This document shows, piece by piece, positions 28,186 through 39,199 of a stretch of DNA of 64,000 nucleotides; position 1 is the first letter of the stretch, and every line of letters begins with the position of its first letter. A program made the position numbers and the translations under genes. Below the pieces are notes generated by a model, which saw nothing but the letters and a program-made list of their open reading frames with translations, had not been told where the DNA came from and did not search any database. This stretch comes from Flavobacteriales bacterium. GTDB lineage: Bacteria > Bacteroidota > Bacteroidia > Flavobacteriales_D > Sanyastnellaceae. The stretch spans positions 129,700 through 193,699 of the forward strand of contig JADKIZ010000007.1 of assembly GCA_016722445.1 (NCBI GenBank), read 5' to 3'.

Positions 28186-28400
28186 TTGAAAGTCGAATTT
28201 GTATACGCCGTTATTACATGAACTATTGTTATCTGCCGACCATGCGTTGGTTGGAAAAATGGGAAGTCACTGTTGCCTCCACATCCTGCACACACACTTT
28301 GGTAGATGACGCCTTTGCGGTCGAACCGGCTCGTCCCTCCATCCACGTGTTCACTGCTGGTGCCACCACCAAAGAAGGTACCATATTCCAGTTGCGTCAT
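28176..28400 (-). pseudogene. Middle fragment of the SBBP adhesin
   Basis: The second frame segment. It begins at the A4 run 28410-28413, where one base seems missing (GDFYMAVFDENMTQLEYGTFFGG across the join), and contains the last SBBP-type turn LEYGTFFGGG..EHVDGGTSRFD plus CAGCGG. It is out of frame after 28255-28259. Meaningful only as part of the whole gene 26699-30442. Confidence 0.7.
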
Positions 28401-30442
28401 GTTTTCATCAAAACAGCCATGTAGAAATCACCGGTTGAACATGCATTATCAAAGGCATCTGGTGTTATTTCCAAGCTATTCATAGAATGCAGATTAGCCC
28501 CAGGATTCAAAGGATTGTTAGAGACAGTCGTGATACCCCATCCACTTACGTAAATTCTGTTGCAGTAATCAACCAAAAATGCGGAAGGGGAAATGTTCGG
28601 TTTACTATTTCCTGTTCCGAAAACAGTAGACCACGTCACACTGCTCAATGTGGGATTAAACTTGGTGAGCAGGTTACCACTATCCGGTGTTCCATAAGTG
28701 GCATTGATGATCATGCTGCTCCCAGTTGCGGTTGTCTGTCCAAAAACATACACCTGATCATCGCTGTCAATTTCAATAAAATAAAGTTGATCGTAGAGAT
28801 TCGAACCCCAATATGTGCCGTTTATTACTGTTTGTCCATTTGCTGAAATTCTTAAAACATACCCATCAGCTAATCCACCAGCATTTGAATTTTGAATGCC
28901 GACATTGCCCAAGTTCAAATCGGTGGAAGTGGTGCCTCCACATACATATAATACACCTTGACTATTGTTTGAAATGGAAAAGCCGGAATCATCACCTGCA
29001 CCGCCATAATACGTTCCCCAGATCATTTGGTCTAAAGTGGGATCAAGTTTCATAATCACCGCATCTTGCCCGCCACCCAGGTTACCTTGTATGGAGCTAA
29101 GCACCGGAAAATCGCTTGAGAATGTCGATGAAACAATGAGGATGTTTTCATTTTCATCGAGCGAAATTTCACCACGAAATTCATCTGCGTAATTGTGTTT
29201 TAAGTTCACAGAAGTATTTACTCCGTCGTTGTTTGATCCACCCAGATAGGTGGCGCCAATCAAATCTGAGCAATCGAAATTAAAGTGAGCTACCACAATG
29301 TCTGAACCATTGGGAAAACTAGCTCCGGTTCCAGAAGGCGCTACAAGTGATCCACCGTTGAAAACAGATTGGATGGCATTGTCGGTTGTTGGAAAATCAT
29401 TGGAGCCTGTAGTACCATAAACGAGTAATTCGGCATCATTATTTGTGATGATACTAAGCGGCAAATCATCGCCACTTCCGCCAAGAAATGTTGACCATAC
29501 CATGAATGTTCCGCTCACATCATATTTGGAAAGTGCCATATCAATTCCATCCTCAATACCGCTGTCTCCTCCTTGATGTGTAGTTTGATAAGCGCCTGTA
29601 GTCGTGGGATAACTCTGACCAAATGCTGAACTGCCGCTGTACAAATAACCGTCTTCGTCATAAGTTGCAGTGTATCCGAAATTGTCGCTTGAACTACCAC
29701 TGTATGTGGAAAAAACAAGTTCAGGATCAATGATGAGTTCGTATTTCTTATCATATCCATCAGGGAATTGGAAACTGACACTTTCGTTTTTCAAAACATA
29801 AAAACATCGAACGTATTTTTTTTCTCCACGAATGATTTGCCAGGCAATGGGTTTCTGTTCTGCTGTTTCATGCACAGATGTTTTGATGATAACACGCTCG
29901 TTTTCGATGTGAATATCTTCAACTCCTTCGTAGTTCATTTTGATCTGCATTGGATCAGCTCCAGGTTGAACTACGAAATCATATTTCATCAGCGGACCGG
30001 AAGAATAAACATGAACGTCAATACCTCGATACATTTCATCCAGCATGACTCCTTGAAATGAAGAACACCCTCCAGCCCATTGCGTTTCATCATTTCCCAA
30101 AAAATAGTTGAAAGTTGTTTTTTGTTTTTGATGGAAAGATGCTTTTGCAGAAAAGGCATTCTCAAATTTTACACGATAGACATGACCTTTGATTCTGATG
30201 TCTTCGGGATTGAAAATCTGACCATCATCGTGCGCATCACGTATGGCACTGAGGTCAAAGCAGTGAAAAGTAAAACCCCGGTCCTCAAGAAAGACCCTTG
30301 CTCCGCCGAGATCGGTACTAGCTTTGACGTGTGTCGGCCACTGTCCTTTGTTTTCGACATAGAATAGGCCACTGCTGTGTTGTGCAGCCAACCCGCCGTA
30401 TAGCAGGATGAGTGTGAAAAGTATGATTGATCTCAAACCCAT
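28397..30442 (-). pseudogene. N-terminal part of secreted SBBP (beta-propeller repeat) adhesin
   Basis: 681 residues: signal peptide (MGLRSIILFTLILLYGGLAAQ), an N-terminal domain beginning FYVENKGQWPTHVKA (the 'eNkGQw' domain that often precedes SBBP repeats), then SBBP repeats seen as recurring WSTFLGGSGDD, IGATYLGGSNND, WGTYYGGAGDD and WSTVFGTG blocks. The repaired gene (three one-base deletions at 28410-28413, 28255-28259 and 27924-27926) would encode about 1,245 residues ending in a type B sorting domain, so a T9SS-exported surface protein. It is divergent from the second SBBP gene at 30687, which has the same N-terminal architecture. Confidence 0.85.
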
Positions 30443-30686
30443 GCTTCGAAATTAGAGAGTTTTCCGGTATTTCCCATTCTGTGTACAGTAAAGTGAAGAA
30501 ACTTTTCCTGTTTTTATGGATTTTCCAATAGGATGACGTCTATATTCATGGAAACGTTGTCGGGGTTCTATCGGGAAAAACATGACATTGATAGATTGAA
30601 CATTGTTGTGTGACCAATTTCCAACTGAAAACCAACGAGACAACTGTTTTTTTTAGGTAAATTCGTAGCAGGGATTATACGGTCTG

Positions 30687-31421
30687 ATGAAAACTTTGCT
30701 GATATCGCTCGTTGGTGGCATTTGCCTGTTCGCAAATGTGGCGGCTTTTGCAGTGATGGATCAAAATCCTTCTGGTTACGTGCGCAACCAAGGTCAGATT
30801 CGCAATCAGTTCGGTGAAGTGAATCACGATGTCATTGCGGCTTTTTTTTCTGAGGGATATGATTTGCTCATTACCAAACAAGGATTCTCCCATCAACTGC
30901 ACAGACAATTAGATCAGGATGTCGCTTTCCACCGTGTTGATGTGACGTTTTTTCAAGATAATGGCGAAAACAATGAAGTACACTGGATCGAGCCGTTTCC
31001 AACTTACTTGAATTTTATTCAGGCAGGAAATTCAGGACCGCGAAGCATTGATCATGTTGAAATATTCCGAACGGTTATTTTGAAAAACGTATGGAATGGA
31101 ATCGATGTTGAATTCACTACTTCTACAGACGACTTTGGAAACGTTGCGCCGAAAATCAATTTTTTGTTAGCGCACGCATCGGATATGAATCAAATTGGAT
31201 TATTGTGCGAAGGACAGGAAAAATTGTCACTGCATTCCAATCTTGTTCAATTCGAGTTGACTACTTCGCTTGGTTCTATCATGGAACACATACCTTACAG
31301 CTTTACCAGCGTGCATGGAGAACATGTTCCGGTAGATGTTTTTATGCTGATGGTGGCAATGGCCTTGTCAAATTCACTTCAGATGAGAAAATCATGCAAT
31401 CCGATTCACCGTTGGTCATAG
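30687..31421 (+). pseudogene. N-terminal part of SBBP protein (frameshifted)
   Basis: Signal peptide (MKTLLISLVGGICLFANVAAFA), then the same 'N-Q-GQ' domain as the divergent gene (NPSGYVRNQGQIRNQFGEV). True coding in this frame ends at the T5 run 31339-31343, where one base is missing: ..HVPVDVF joins YADGGNGLVKFTSDEK. Residues after that point in this frame are artefactual. First of three segments of one gene, 30687-33336, about 880 residues when repaired. Confidence 0.82.
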
Positions 31422-32809
31422 ATCCTATTCCATCACCAAGTCTCAATTGGGCAACTTATTTCGGGGGATCGGCGGCTGAACAAGGAATGAAGACCGTCCT
31501 CGACAATATGGGAGGTGTTTTTTTAGGAGGCATCACGCAATCTTCTGCCGGGATAGCAACTGCTGGTGCATTTCAGGGTACCTATGGTGGAGCGCCTTTC
31601 TATGATGCATTTGTTGCCAAATTTGACATCAATGGCAATCGGATTTGGTCAACATATTTTGGTGGAACACTCGATGAACAGTTGCTTGATATATTGGCTG
31701 AACCTGGCGGTAATATCTATTTCACGGGATCGTCAAATTCGGCAGGACTCGCTACTGGAGGTACACATCAAACTATTATCGGAGGAGGATCAGATGCGAT
31801 CATCGTAAAACTCAGTGCTGCTGGTAATCTCATTTGGAGTACATATTATGGCGGTACATCAAATGATAGCGCTCGAGGACTTTCATTCCTTGGGGCGAAC
31901 ATCGGATTGACGGGGCAAACCGCATCATCCAATGGCATTTCTTCACCTGGCGCTCACCAATTGTCTTTTGGAGGTGGCGGTTCTGATGGTTTTTTCACTT
32001 CGTTCACTTCAGCTGGGGCAATGAATTGGGGATCGTATTGGGGTGGTGCGGGTACGGATGTCGCGTATCAGATCAAGACAACGGCTACTTTCGATTTTGT
32101 TTTGGTGGCTACTACAAATTCGGCGAGTATGGCTACTCCTGGTGCTTTTCAAACTGTCCTCGGTGGTTCCAATGATATCCTTGTTTCAAAGTTTTCGTCT
32201 GCTGGCGTGCAGCAATGGGCTACCTATTATGGTGGAGTTCTTTCTGATAATGGTTATGGCGTGGCACTGGATATTTCAGGTGATATTTTTATTACAGGAC
32301 AAACAAATAATTCCGTAGGATTCGCCACTGCAGGTGCTTATGACGTTATTTTGAATGGAGCAACGGATGGATTTGTACTCAGCCTCAATAGTTCCGGTAA
32401 TCGCAATTGGTCAACCTACATTGGGGGAACACTACAAGATGTACTTCAATTTATTTGGACAGATGGCCTTGGAAATATCTATGTAGGAGGCAATACATCA
32501 TCTTCTGTTGGCTTAGTTACTGTTGGTGCAACACAATCAGTTTTTGGTGGTGGAACTTATGATGGAGTAATCGGCAGTTTTGATATTTCGGGCACCGTCA
32601 ACTGGATCACCTATTACGGTGGTACTGGGGATGATTTCATCCGTTCTGGCATTGGTGATGCTATTTCGCATTTGTATGTTGCTGGTTTTTCAGCTTCTGC
32701 AAATGGTATCGCTACGGCTGGTGCTTACCAAACTTCTTTGTCTTCTACCGGAGTTTTGATGCTTTCCTATCAGATTATACGTTGGCTGCATCGCTACCAG
32801 TTGAGTTGA
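31344..32809 (+). pseudogene. SBBP beta-propeller region of the frameshifted protein
   Basis: The second frame segment of the gene. From about 31440 it is built of SBBP repeats of about 50-60 residues with recurrent WATYFGGSAAEQG, WSTYFGGTLDEQ, WSTYYGGTSNDSARG, WATYYGGVLSDNGYG and WITYYGGTGDD motifs: at least seven blades, Gly- and Ser-rich. True coding ends at the T4 run 32754-32757, where one base is missing; the correct frame then reads VFDAFLSDYTLAASLPVELISF. Probably surface-displayed. Confidence 0.82.
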
Positions 32810-33336
32810 TTTCGTTTAATGTCCAAGCAACACCATCATCAAACATGGTGAATTGCACCTGGACGGTATCTGCCGGCATGCAATGCCATGAATATATCTT
32901 GGAAAAAAGCGCAGATATGGTGGAGTGGCAGAGTATTGCCATGGTGGATTGTCATTTTTCTGAAGACGGAACAAGTTTTTCTTTTGACGATAACCATGTG
33001 GGTTATGGAGTGGTCTATTATCGAATTACGCAAGTTAACTTAGACGGAGAACAAAGTAATTTAACCCGAAGTATTTTATTCAATGCATTAGATGAAATAT
33101 CCATTTTCCCTATTCCAGCATCTGGAATGGTTCATCTGATGTCTCCACAGGAAGACATGATTTCAGTCGTCATTTATGATCTTTCCGGAAGAATTGCTAT
33201 GAAGTATTCTGCAGATTCATCATCTCCGGTTGCAGCGATGTCTTGTGATGTTTCTGAGCTTACCGCCGGAAATTATTGTATTGGTATTTTAGATAGTCAT
33301 GGGGAAATGACTTTCAGAATGATCTCTGTGGAATAG
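32782..33336 (+). pseudogene. C-terminal part of SBBP protein with T9SS type A sorting domain
   Basis: The third frame segment. It begins effectively at 32758 and runs through the typical pre-tail beta domain (LPVELISFNVQATPSSNMVNCTW..EYILEKSADMVEWQSIA) to a Por_Secre_tail: ISIFPIPASGMVHLMSPQ..VVIYDLSGRIAMK..VSELTAGNYCI. The tail marks the protein for T9SS export and surface attachment or release. The next gene is convergent. Confidence 0.82.
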
Positions 33337-33438
33337 GGGAGAATTGCTTCGTTTTTCGAATTGTTTACAGTCAACGTGAACACGCACACCTCACTGAATC
33401 GACTTTATTGAATGAATCAATGAATGTTCTGGTCTCAA

Positions 33439-33891
33439 TTATTCCTTGTTTTTCTTCTTTTTCCGCTCTTCGCGAAGATCAAACTTGATGGGAATATTCA
33501 TATTCACCCGCACGGCTTGTCCATTTTGAGTGCCTGGATTAAACCTCAATAAGCGGCATATCCGTAACGCTTCTTTGTTGAGTTCACCACCATATGAAAC
33601 GCTGCGAATGATCGAGTGATTTGTAGTACTTCCATCTTTTTCAACAATGAAAGCAACGACTATGGTCGCTTGAATGCTGTTTTCGATACTTGGTTGAGGA
33701 TAAACGATATTCTCTGATATGAACCGCTCCAAAGCTTCTTGTCCTTCCGGATAAACCGGCATTTGTGTTACCACTGAATAAACTTGTTCCTCTGTGATTG
33801 GCGCCGATGTGGAGTCACTTCCGATTTCAACTTGAGCTTCGGCACATAAGAAAAACATAACACCTGAAATGATGCTGAGGGCTTTTTTCAT
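33439..33891 (-). CDS. TonB C-terminal-domain protein
   Basis: 150 residues from ATG 33891, which starts a signal peptide (MKKALSIISGVMFFLCAEAQ); an upstream ATG at 33936 overlaps the divergent rmuC promoter region. The body is a TonB C-terminal domain: MPVYPEGQEALERFISENIVYP, then TIVVAFIVEKDGSTTNHSIIRSVSYGGELNKEALRI, LLRFNPGTQNGQAVRVNMNIPI, all in family order. It lacks the transmembrane anchor and Pro-rich spacer of a true energy transducer, so it is a small periplasmic TonB-like protein as often seen in Bacteroidota. The tail is Lys/Glu-rich. Confidence 0.87.
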   Translation of the reverse strand: MKKALSIISGVMFFLCAEAQVEIGSDSTSAPITEEQVYSVVTQMPVYPEGQEALERFISENIVYPQPSIENSIQATIVVAFIVEKDGSTTNHSIIRSVSYGGELNKEALRICRLLRFNPGTQNGQAVRVNMNIPIKFDLREERKKKKNKE

Positions 33892-33953
33892 GTCGTTAAG
33901 GAATTGGCTTGCAGTGTCCAAATGTAAACAGAACATGTTATAATTTTACCTGC

Positions 33954-35246
33954 ATGGAATTGACATGGCTCATAGCAGGTATAGTGGTTGGTTTTGTGAT
34001 CGCATGGTTAGCTCTCAAAGCGAAAGCTAGCGCCGTAACTGAATCACAAATCAACCAACATCCCGTCGTTACTGAATTGCGTAAAAACCTTGGCGATGCC
34101 CAATTGGAGGTTCGGGAGATCAGAAAAGAAAAGGACGAGGCCAATCAATTGCTTGCTACTTCGGAAGCAAACCGAAAATCTCTCGAGATCGCACTAGCCC
34201 AGCAGGATGAATACCTGCAAAAAGCGCGGAATGAATTCAAGATGGAATTTGAAAATCTCGCGAATCGCATTTTCGAAGAAAAAACCAAAAACGCCACAGC
34301 ACAGAATAAGGAGCAGCTCGATCTCGTTCTTTCACCACTCAGTAAAAAACTCAAAGAATTCGAAGAGAAGGTGGAAAAGGTATATCATGAAGAAAATAAA
34401 GAAAGGATCAGCCTGAAGAAGGAAATAGAATTGTTGGCTGGCCTCAATAAACAATTGTCCGGTGATGCGAATAATCTTGCTGTTGCTCTGAAAGGCGACA
34501 ACAAATCACAAGGCAATTGGGGTGAAATGATTCTCGAAAAAATCCTTGAAAGAAGCGGTTTGCAGGAAGGAAATGAGTTCAAAACTCAGGAGTCTACACA
34601 GAATGTTGATGGCGTAACCATCAGACCGGATATTGTTGTTTTTCTTCCTGAGAAAAAACATCTGATCATTGACTCCAAGGTCTCTCTCGTGGCCTACAAC
34701 AATATGATTGCTGCGCCGACGGATGAAGAAAGGGCAAGACACCTCAAGATTCATTGTGAAAGTATCAGAAAACACATCAAAGATCTGGGTGAAAAAAACT
34801 ATCAGACTGCCAAGACATTGAACAGCCCCGATTTTGTGCTGTTGTTTATGCCGGTTGAAGCGGCTTTTTCTTCTGCTATGCAATTCGATTCTGAACTGTA
34901 TCATTACGCTTGGGATCGCAAAATCGTGCTGGTGTCACCTACTACTTTGTTGGCCACCTTGAGGACGGTTTCAAGTATCTGGATGCAGGAGAGAAGGGTT
35001 GTCAATGCAGAGGCGATTGCTGAAGAAGGAGGAAAACTTTACGATAAGTTTGTTGCTTTCACAGACGATCTAATCGCTCTTGGAAATAAAATTGAATCTT
35101 CCAAAAAGGAATATGATGAAGCCATGAAGAAGCTGTCTTCGGGAACAGGAAATCTTGTAAGAAGAGCAGAAAACATGAAAAAACTTGGCGCAAAACAAAC
35201 AAAACAGATGAACCAGGCGCTTCTGGATCAAGCGGATGGTGAATAA
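33954..35246 (+). CDS. rmuC: DNA recombination protein RmuC
   Basis: 430 residues from ATG 33954; the frame extends 15 codons upstream, but 33954 starts the N-terminal membrane helix (MELTWLIAGIVVGFVIAWLAL) that the family has. Then a long coiled coil (about 25-190, Lys/Glu/Gln-rich), followed by the RmuC domain: GNWGEMILEKILERSGLQEG, then the PD-(D/E)xK-like core RPDIVVFLPEKKHLIIDSK, VLLFMPVEAAF, and SPTTLLATLRTV. RmuC limits recombination at inverted repeats in E. coli and is thought to be a nuclease-fold protein. Length is normal. It is followed after 6 bp by the GWxTD gene and is probably co-transcribed with it. Confidence 0.95.
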   Translation: MELTWLIAGIVVGFVIAWLALKAKASAVTESQINQHPVVTELRKNLGDAQLEVREIRKEKDEANQLLATSEANRKSLEIALAQQDEYLQKARNEFKMEFENLANRIFEEKTKNATAQNKEQLDLVLSPLSKKLKEFEEKVEKVYHEENKERISLKKEIELLAGLNKQLSGDANNLAVALKGDNKSQGNWGEMILEKILERSGLQEGNEFKTQESTQNVDGVTIRPDIVVFLPEKKHLIIDSKVSLVAYNNMIAAPTDEERARHLKIHCESIRKHIKDLGEKNYQTAKTLNSPDFVLLFMPVEAAFSSAMQFDSELYHYAWDRKIVLVSPTTLLATLRTVSSIWMQERRVVNAEAIAEEGGKLYDKFVAFTDDLIALGNKIESSKKEYDEAMKKLSSGTGNLVRRAENMKKLGAKQTKQMNQALLDQADGE

Positions 35247-35252
35247 AGTGAT

Positions 35253-36500
35253 ATGAAATACCTCTTGTATTTTCTGGCGTTGGCATTGTTGGCCGCATGT
35301 GATTCAGGAATGAATATGCAGAGTGGTTCGTATAAGTACTTGTACGATTTCGAAAGTCGTGAACTGCATCCGGAATACATCATCTATCATCATAGGGATG
35401 ATTCAAGTACGATTTTTTTCAGGATTAAATCTTCGGAACTATTGTATGCGCGTGGTGGTTCTGGTTCACCATTCATTTCGAAAATCAGCTTGAAAATAAC
35501 CACGACAGAAATTGGAGGTGACCGGGTGGATACAAGTTCGCTACAAATTGTGGATACTGCTCACGAAAGACAAGGCTGGTTGTTGGGATCTATGAAGTTG
35601 AAAATGCCTCAGGGCATTTGGAATGTCATCGTCGAATTCACTGATCTGACCAAGAATCAAACGCAACCGGGTTATCTGATTGCAGATAAAACCACTGCGT
35701 ATTCTGGTCAAAATTATCTGCTGAAAAAATTTGAAACTGGCGAACCTATTTTCGGCGGTTTTGCGACAACTGGACAAATGGTCGAAGTAGAATCTGACCG
35801 CAATAAAAACAAATCACTGCCGAAAATTTTGCATTTGATAGGCGAAGTAAAATTACCTCCTCCGCCTTTTTCAACGAGTCAACCGGAGTTGCCAGATTTG
35901 GTCAATTCTACCATGGTAACTCCACAAGGTAGTAAAGGTGAAATGATCTTCGAAGTAGAAAACGGCAACTATTTCGTGACCCATGATGTTTTTTTGAAAT
36001 CAGGTATCACCATCAAAACGTCGAATTCATATTACCCTGAAGTGAGAAGTGTGGAATCGCTGGAATGGCCAATGCGATACATTACAACCAAATCGGAACA
36101 TGATGATATCGTGAAAAACAGTTATCCGAAACTCATGATCGATAAGTTCTGGCTGGAATGTGGTGGCGATAAAGAACACGCAAGAGAGTTGATCAAGACG
36201 TATTACCGTCGCGTACAGGAAGCAAATTATTACTTCAGCACTTATACGGAAGGCTGGCGCACCGACCGTGGCATGATTCACCTGATTTTTGGTAATCCAA
36301 CCAAAATCAACCGCTACAATGATTCTGAAAACTGGCAGTATGGTGAAGATGGCTCAGCAGGTATGCTCACATTCAACTTCCATAAAGTTGAACATCCGTT
36401 GAGCGGAAATATCTACGTTCTGGAACGAGATCCAGGGTTCAAAACCTATTGGGAACGTGGCGTTCAGAATTGGCGTAACGGACGGGTTTACAACGAATAA
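35253..36500 (+). CDS. GWxTD-domain lipoprotein
   Basis: 415 residues with a lipoprotein signal peptide and lipobox (LLYFLALALLAAC, Cys about 16). The N-terminal region is beta-rich with no family I recognise; the C-terminal 120 residues contain the GWxTD domain: KLMIDKFWLECGGDKEHA, then YYRRVQEANYYFSTYTEGWRTDRGMIHLIFGNP, then WQYGEDG. GWxTD proteins are common in Bacteroidota and of unknown function. It starts 6 bp after rmuC, so it probably shares a transcript. It is convergent with dps, with only 3 bp between the ends. Confidence 0.9.
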   Translation: MKYLLYFLALALLAACDSGMNMQSGSYKYLYDFESRELHPEYIIYHHRDDSSTIFFRIKSSELLYARGGSGSPFISKISLKITTTEIGGDRVDTSSLQIVDTAHERQGWLLGSMKLKMPQGIWNVIVEFTDLTKNQTQPGYLIADKTTAYSGQNYLLKKFETGEPIFGGFATTGQMVEVESDRNKNKSLPKILHLIGEVKLPPPPFSTSQPELPDLVNSTMVTPQGSKGEMIFEVENGNYFVTHDVFLKSGITIKTSNSYYPEVRSVESLEWPMRYITTKSEHDDIVKNSYPKLMIDKFWLECGGDKEHARELIKTYYRRVQEANYYFSTYTEGWRTDRGMIHLIFGNPTKINRYNDSENWQYGEDGSAGMLTFNFHKVEHPLSGNIYVLERDPGFKTYWERGVQNWRNGRVYNE

Positions 36501-36503
36501 ATT

Positions 36504-36980
36504 CTATTTGTTCAGGAATGATGAATACATCCAAACCAGCTTTTCCTGCGCGCGGATGTAATCACTCATGAGAGCGTTGGTGCCCTCATCATGCGCAGCA
36601 CCAGACAGTTCTAATAGCTCACGTTGCAAGGTTATTGTTGTTTTAAAAGAAGCAAGAATATTTTCTACTGCTTTTTTTCCTTCGGATACCTGGGAACTCT
36701 CTTTGATTTGAGCATGTTTCTTGTATTCTGAATAGCTGTGTTGTGGCACCGATCCCAAAGTGAGTATACGTTCAGCAACTTCATCTATTTTCAATTGCAA
36801 CTCAGTATATAATTCTTCGAATTTCAAATGCAACTCAAAGAACTTTTCGCCTTTGATATTCCAATGGTAACCTCGCACATTTTGATAGAAGATGGAGTAA
36901 TTGGCCAAAAGAACATTGAGTTTTTCCGCAAGTTTTTTCGCCTTTTTGTCATCAAGGCCAATGGCATTTGTGTTTTTCAT
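36504..36980 (-). CDS. dps: Dps family ferritin-like DNA-protecting protein
   Basis: 158 residues from ATG 36980; the frame runs 60 codons further upstream, but 36980 fits the family length (about 155-165). Dps features: LNVLLANYSIFYQNVRGYHWNIKG with the ferroxidase His, FFELHLKFEELYTELQLKIDEVAERIL with the His and acidic ligands, and the later helical segments. It should form a dodecamer that oxidises and stores iron with H2O2 and protects DNA. It is monocistronic. No promoter is assigned. Confidence 0.93.
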   Translation of the reverse strand: MKNTNAIGLDDKKAKKLAEKLNVLLANYSIFYQNVRGYHWNIKGEKFFELHLKFEELYTELQLKIDEVAERILTLGSVPQHSYSEYKKHAQIKESSQVSEGKKAVENILASFKTTITLQRELLELSGAAHDEGTNALMSDYIRAQEKLVWMYSSFLNK

Positions 36981-37094
36981 GTGGTTTAAAATTAGGATTG
37001 CTGTTTGAATTTTGAATTCAATGTATTGATTTAGTGAATTTACGGCCTTTATAGCAGAACGAGTGTGATAATCATTCCCAAATGATTTTAAACG

Positions 37095-37117
37095 AAAAAG
37101 CCTCCCTTTCGGGAGGC
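37095..37117 (-). terminator. Rho-independent terminator of the PorE-like gene
   Basis: On the minus strand GCCTCCC, loop GAAA, GGGAGGC, then TTTTT (7-bp perfect stem, 37117-37100, T-run 37099-37095). It lies 24 bp beyond the stop at 37142. Confidence 0.85.
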
Positions 37118-37141
37118 TCTTCATTGCCGGAATATGTGAAA

Positions 37142-38554
37142 TTATGGTTTCTTTTTGCAAGTCACGATAAACTCTGTGCGACGATTCTCTTCATGCAATT
37201 CTTCATTGCAGAAAACGCCGTCGCTACATTCATTCAGAAGTTCTCTTTCTCCGTATCCTTTAGATACAATGATGGAACGAGGAACACCTTTTTTCACCAG
37301 ATATTCCACCGCAGCTTTAGCACGCTTAGATGAAAGATCATCATTGTACTCGAAACTGCCGCGACAATCTGTATGGCTGCGAAGTTCGAACTTCAACTCA
37401 GGATTTTCTCTGAAAACTTTGGCTAGATTATCCAAATATGGGAGAGCATCCTGACGGATATCCCATTTGTTGTAATCCCAATGTATATCGGAGATGTCGT
37501 AGATACCAAAGTACTTTTTGCCTTTGCCATCACCTTTGTTTTCTCCATTGTTGTTTCCGTTTTCACCGCCATTGTTGCCGCCATTTTCACCACCTTTATT
37601 ACCGCCATTTTCGCCACCCTTTTCACCATTGTTTTCGGTAATATAGACCTCACTCATCTCAATGACTTTATTGATTGGGTTTTCACCTGTTCTGGTATTG
37701 ATACCTTCAGTTTGTTTGAAATAACCTTCGAGGTCGGCAATCATCTGATAATCCTTGCCTTTGATAAGTTCCGCTGAGAACTTTCCATCTCCATCTGTAA
37801 TGACCATTTGTTCTGTTCCGTCAGTCAGATTTTTGATGGTAACACGAACACCACCCAATGGAAGCATGCTGTCTTTTCCCGTTACAAGACCATTCAGAGT
37901 CACCCTCGTGTCGTCGAATGCGAAACTGTAAATTTTATCTGTACCATAGCGATCACTGGTGAAATAACCGCCTTTGCCATCGGCATTCCATACCATGCCG
38001 AAATCATCCGTGGAGGTATTGATAGGGTAGGAGATATGCACAGGATTTTCCCATACGCCGTTTTTACGGGTTGACTGTAAAATATCGAGTCCACCAAGGC
38101 TTTCATGAGCATCACTGCTGAAGAAAATATTGTATTCGTCTTTTACAGTTGGGAAAACCTCATTTCCTTTTGAGTTCACATCGCCACCTAAATTTTTAGG
38201 TGTACCCCATGAATTGTCTGCCAATTGTGCTTCCCAGATATCCATTTCTCCAAATCCACCAGGCATATCTGAAGCGAAATACAAGGTTTTTCCATCAGGA
38301 GAAAATGCAGGATGTGCAAACATGAATTTGCTGTCACAGAAGGGTACCAAGGTTGGTTTTTCCCATTTACCATCAGCACCCATTTTACTGGTATACAATT
38401 GAGTTGTGCTCACACGTTGGTCATTTCCAGCCAAGGCACCGCCATTTAATTGGAAACTTCGGTGAAAATCAAATTTTGACCGGAAGGACTTACTGCAGCA
38501 ACTGCATCGTGATAACTTCCGTTCACACCATCCAATGGCTCTGGATTGGACCAT
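37142..38554 (-). pseudogene. PorE-like OmpA-domain protein, C-terminal part (frameshifted)
   Basis: True coding in this frame begins near 38450 (LNGGALAGNDQRVSTTQLYTSK..). It holds the rest of a PD40/WD40-like propeller (FSPDGKTLYFASDMPGG, FFSSDAHESLGGLDI), a carboxypeptidase-regulatory domain (VTLNGLVTGKDSMLPLGGVRVTI), a Gly/Asn/Glu tract, and an OmpA peptidoglycan-binding domain with the family signature LSSKRAKAAVEYL and ENRRTEF. One base appears missing near 38444-38452 (coding AATTAAATGG). The domain order TPR-PD40-CRD-OmpA is that of PorE, a T9SS component that links the complex to peptidoglycan. It follows the PorP/SprF gene on the same strand. Confidence 0.82.
37521..37636 (-). repeat. 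Low-complexity Gly/Asn/Glu tract inside the PorE-like gene
   Basis: Short DNA repeats encode GGENGG, NKGGENGG, NNGGENG and NNNGENKG in a row, about 36 residues between the regulatory domain and the OmpA domain. Probably a flexible linker across the periplasm; such repeats can change length by slippage. Confidence 0.7.
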
Positions 38555-39156
38555 GAAGCGCCTTCTTTTTTAGAGTAGAAAAGGTTGGTGTATTGTTTAT
38601 CCGTGTAAGGATCACTTTCACCTTTACCTGTTGGGCTGCTGAAAATCAAGCCACCGTTGTATGGATATGGTGAAAACATGGCGTCCAATACAGGAATATT
38701 GACTGGTTCAACAAGATAAAGCAATGAATCACTTTTCATCTTGTCCACTGTCTTACAACTCTGCAGTAATTCCTTGGCTACTTGGTTTCCAGCATCTCTG
38801 CTGATAATACCTTCGAGAATAGTTTTAGCATCACTGTATCGTTCAATACCCATTAAAGCGCGGGCTTGATTGATACGGTCTGCATCCGAATTGTCTGTGA
38901 AGGTCGCTATTTGCTCATAGGTGGAAGCTGCATGCTCGAAGTCATTCACTTTCAAGTAAGACTCGCCGAGTTTTCTCACCGCATCAGGATCTTGTTTCTT
39001 AGCTACACCCTTATTCAGATAGTAAATAGCATCGTGATACTTGAGGTTATCATATGCTTCCTTTCCATTCTGAATATAAAGAGACGCACAACTTGCCAGC
39101 ATCATGGCTGAAATAAGAAGAGCCAGCAGTTGGGAGAATTGAATGCTTTTTTTCAT
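38446..39156 (-). pseudogene. PorE-like lipoprotein, N-terminal part (frameshifted)
   Basis: 236 residues: lipoprotein signal (LLALLISAMMLASC, Cys about 23), then TPR-like helices (AYDNLKYHDAIYYLNKGV, LGESYLKVNDFEHAASTYEQI, ALMGIERYSDAKTILEGII), then the first PD40 blades (MFSPYPYNGGLIFSSP). The frame ends at TAA 38446, where the downstream frame takes over (VSN then LNGGALAG). When repaired the gene encodes about 670 residues. It lies 43 bp after the PorP/SprF gene at 39200 and in the same direction as the SprB-repeat adhesin, forming a three-gene cassette. Confidence 0.84.
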
Positions 39157-39199
39157 ACGATTAAAAAATTTCTTTCATGAATTTTTTCCTGAAACAGGG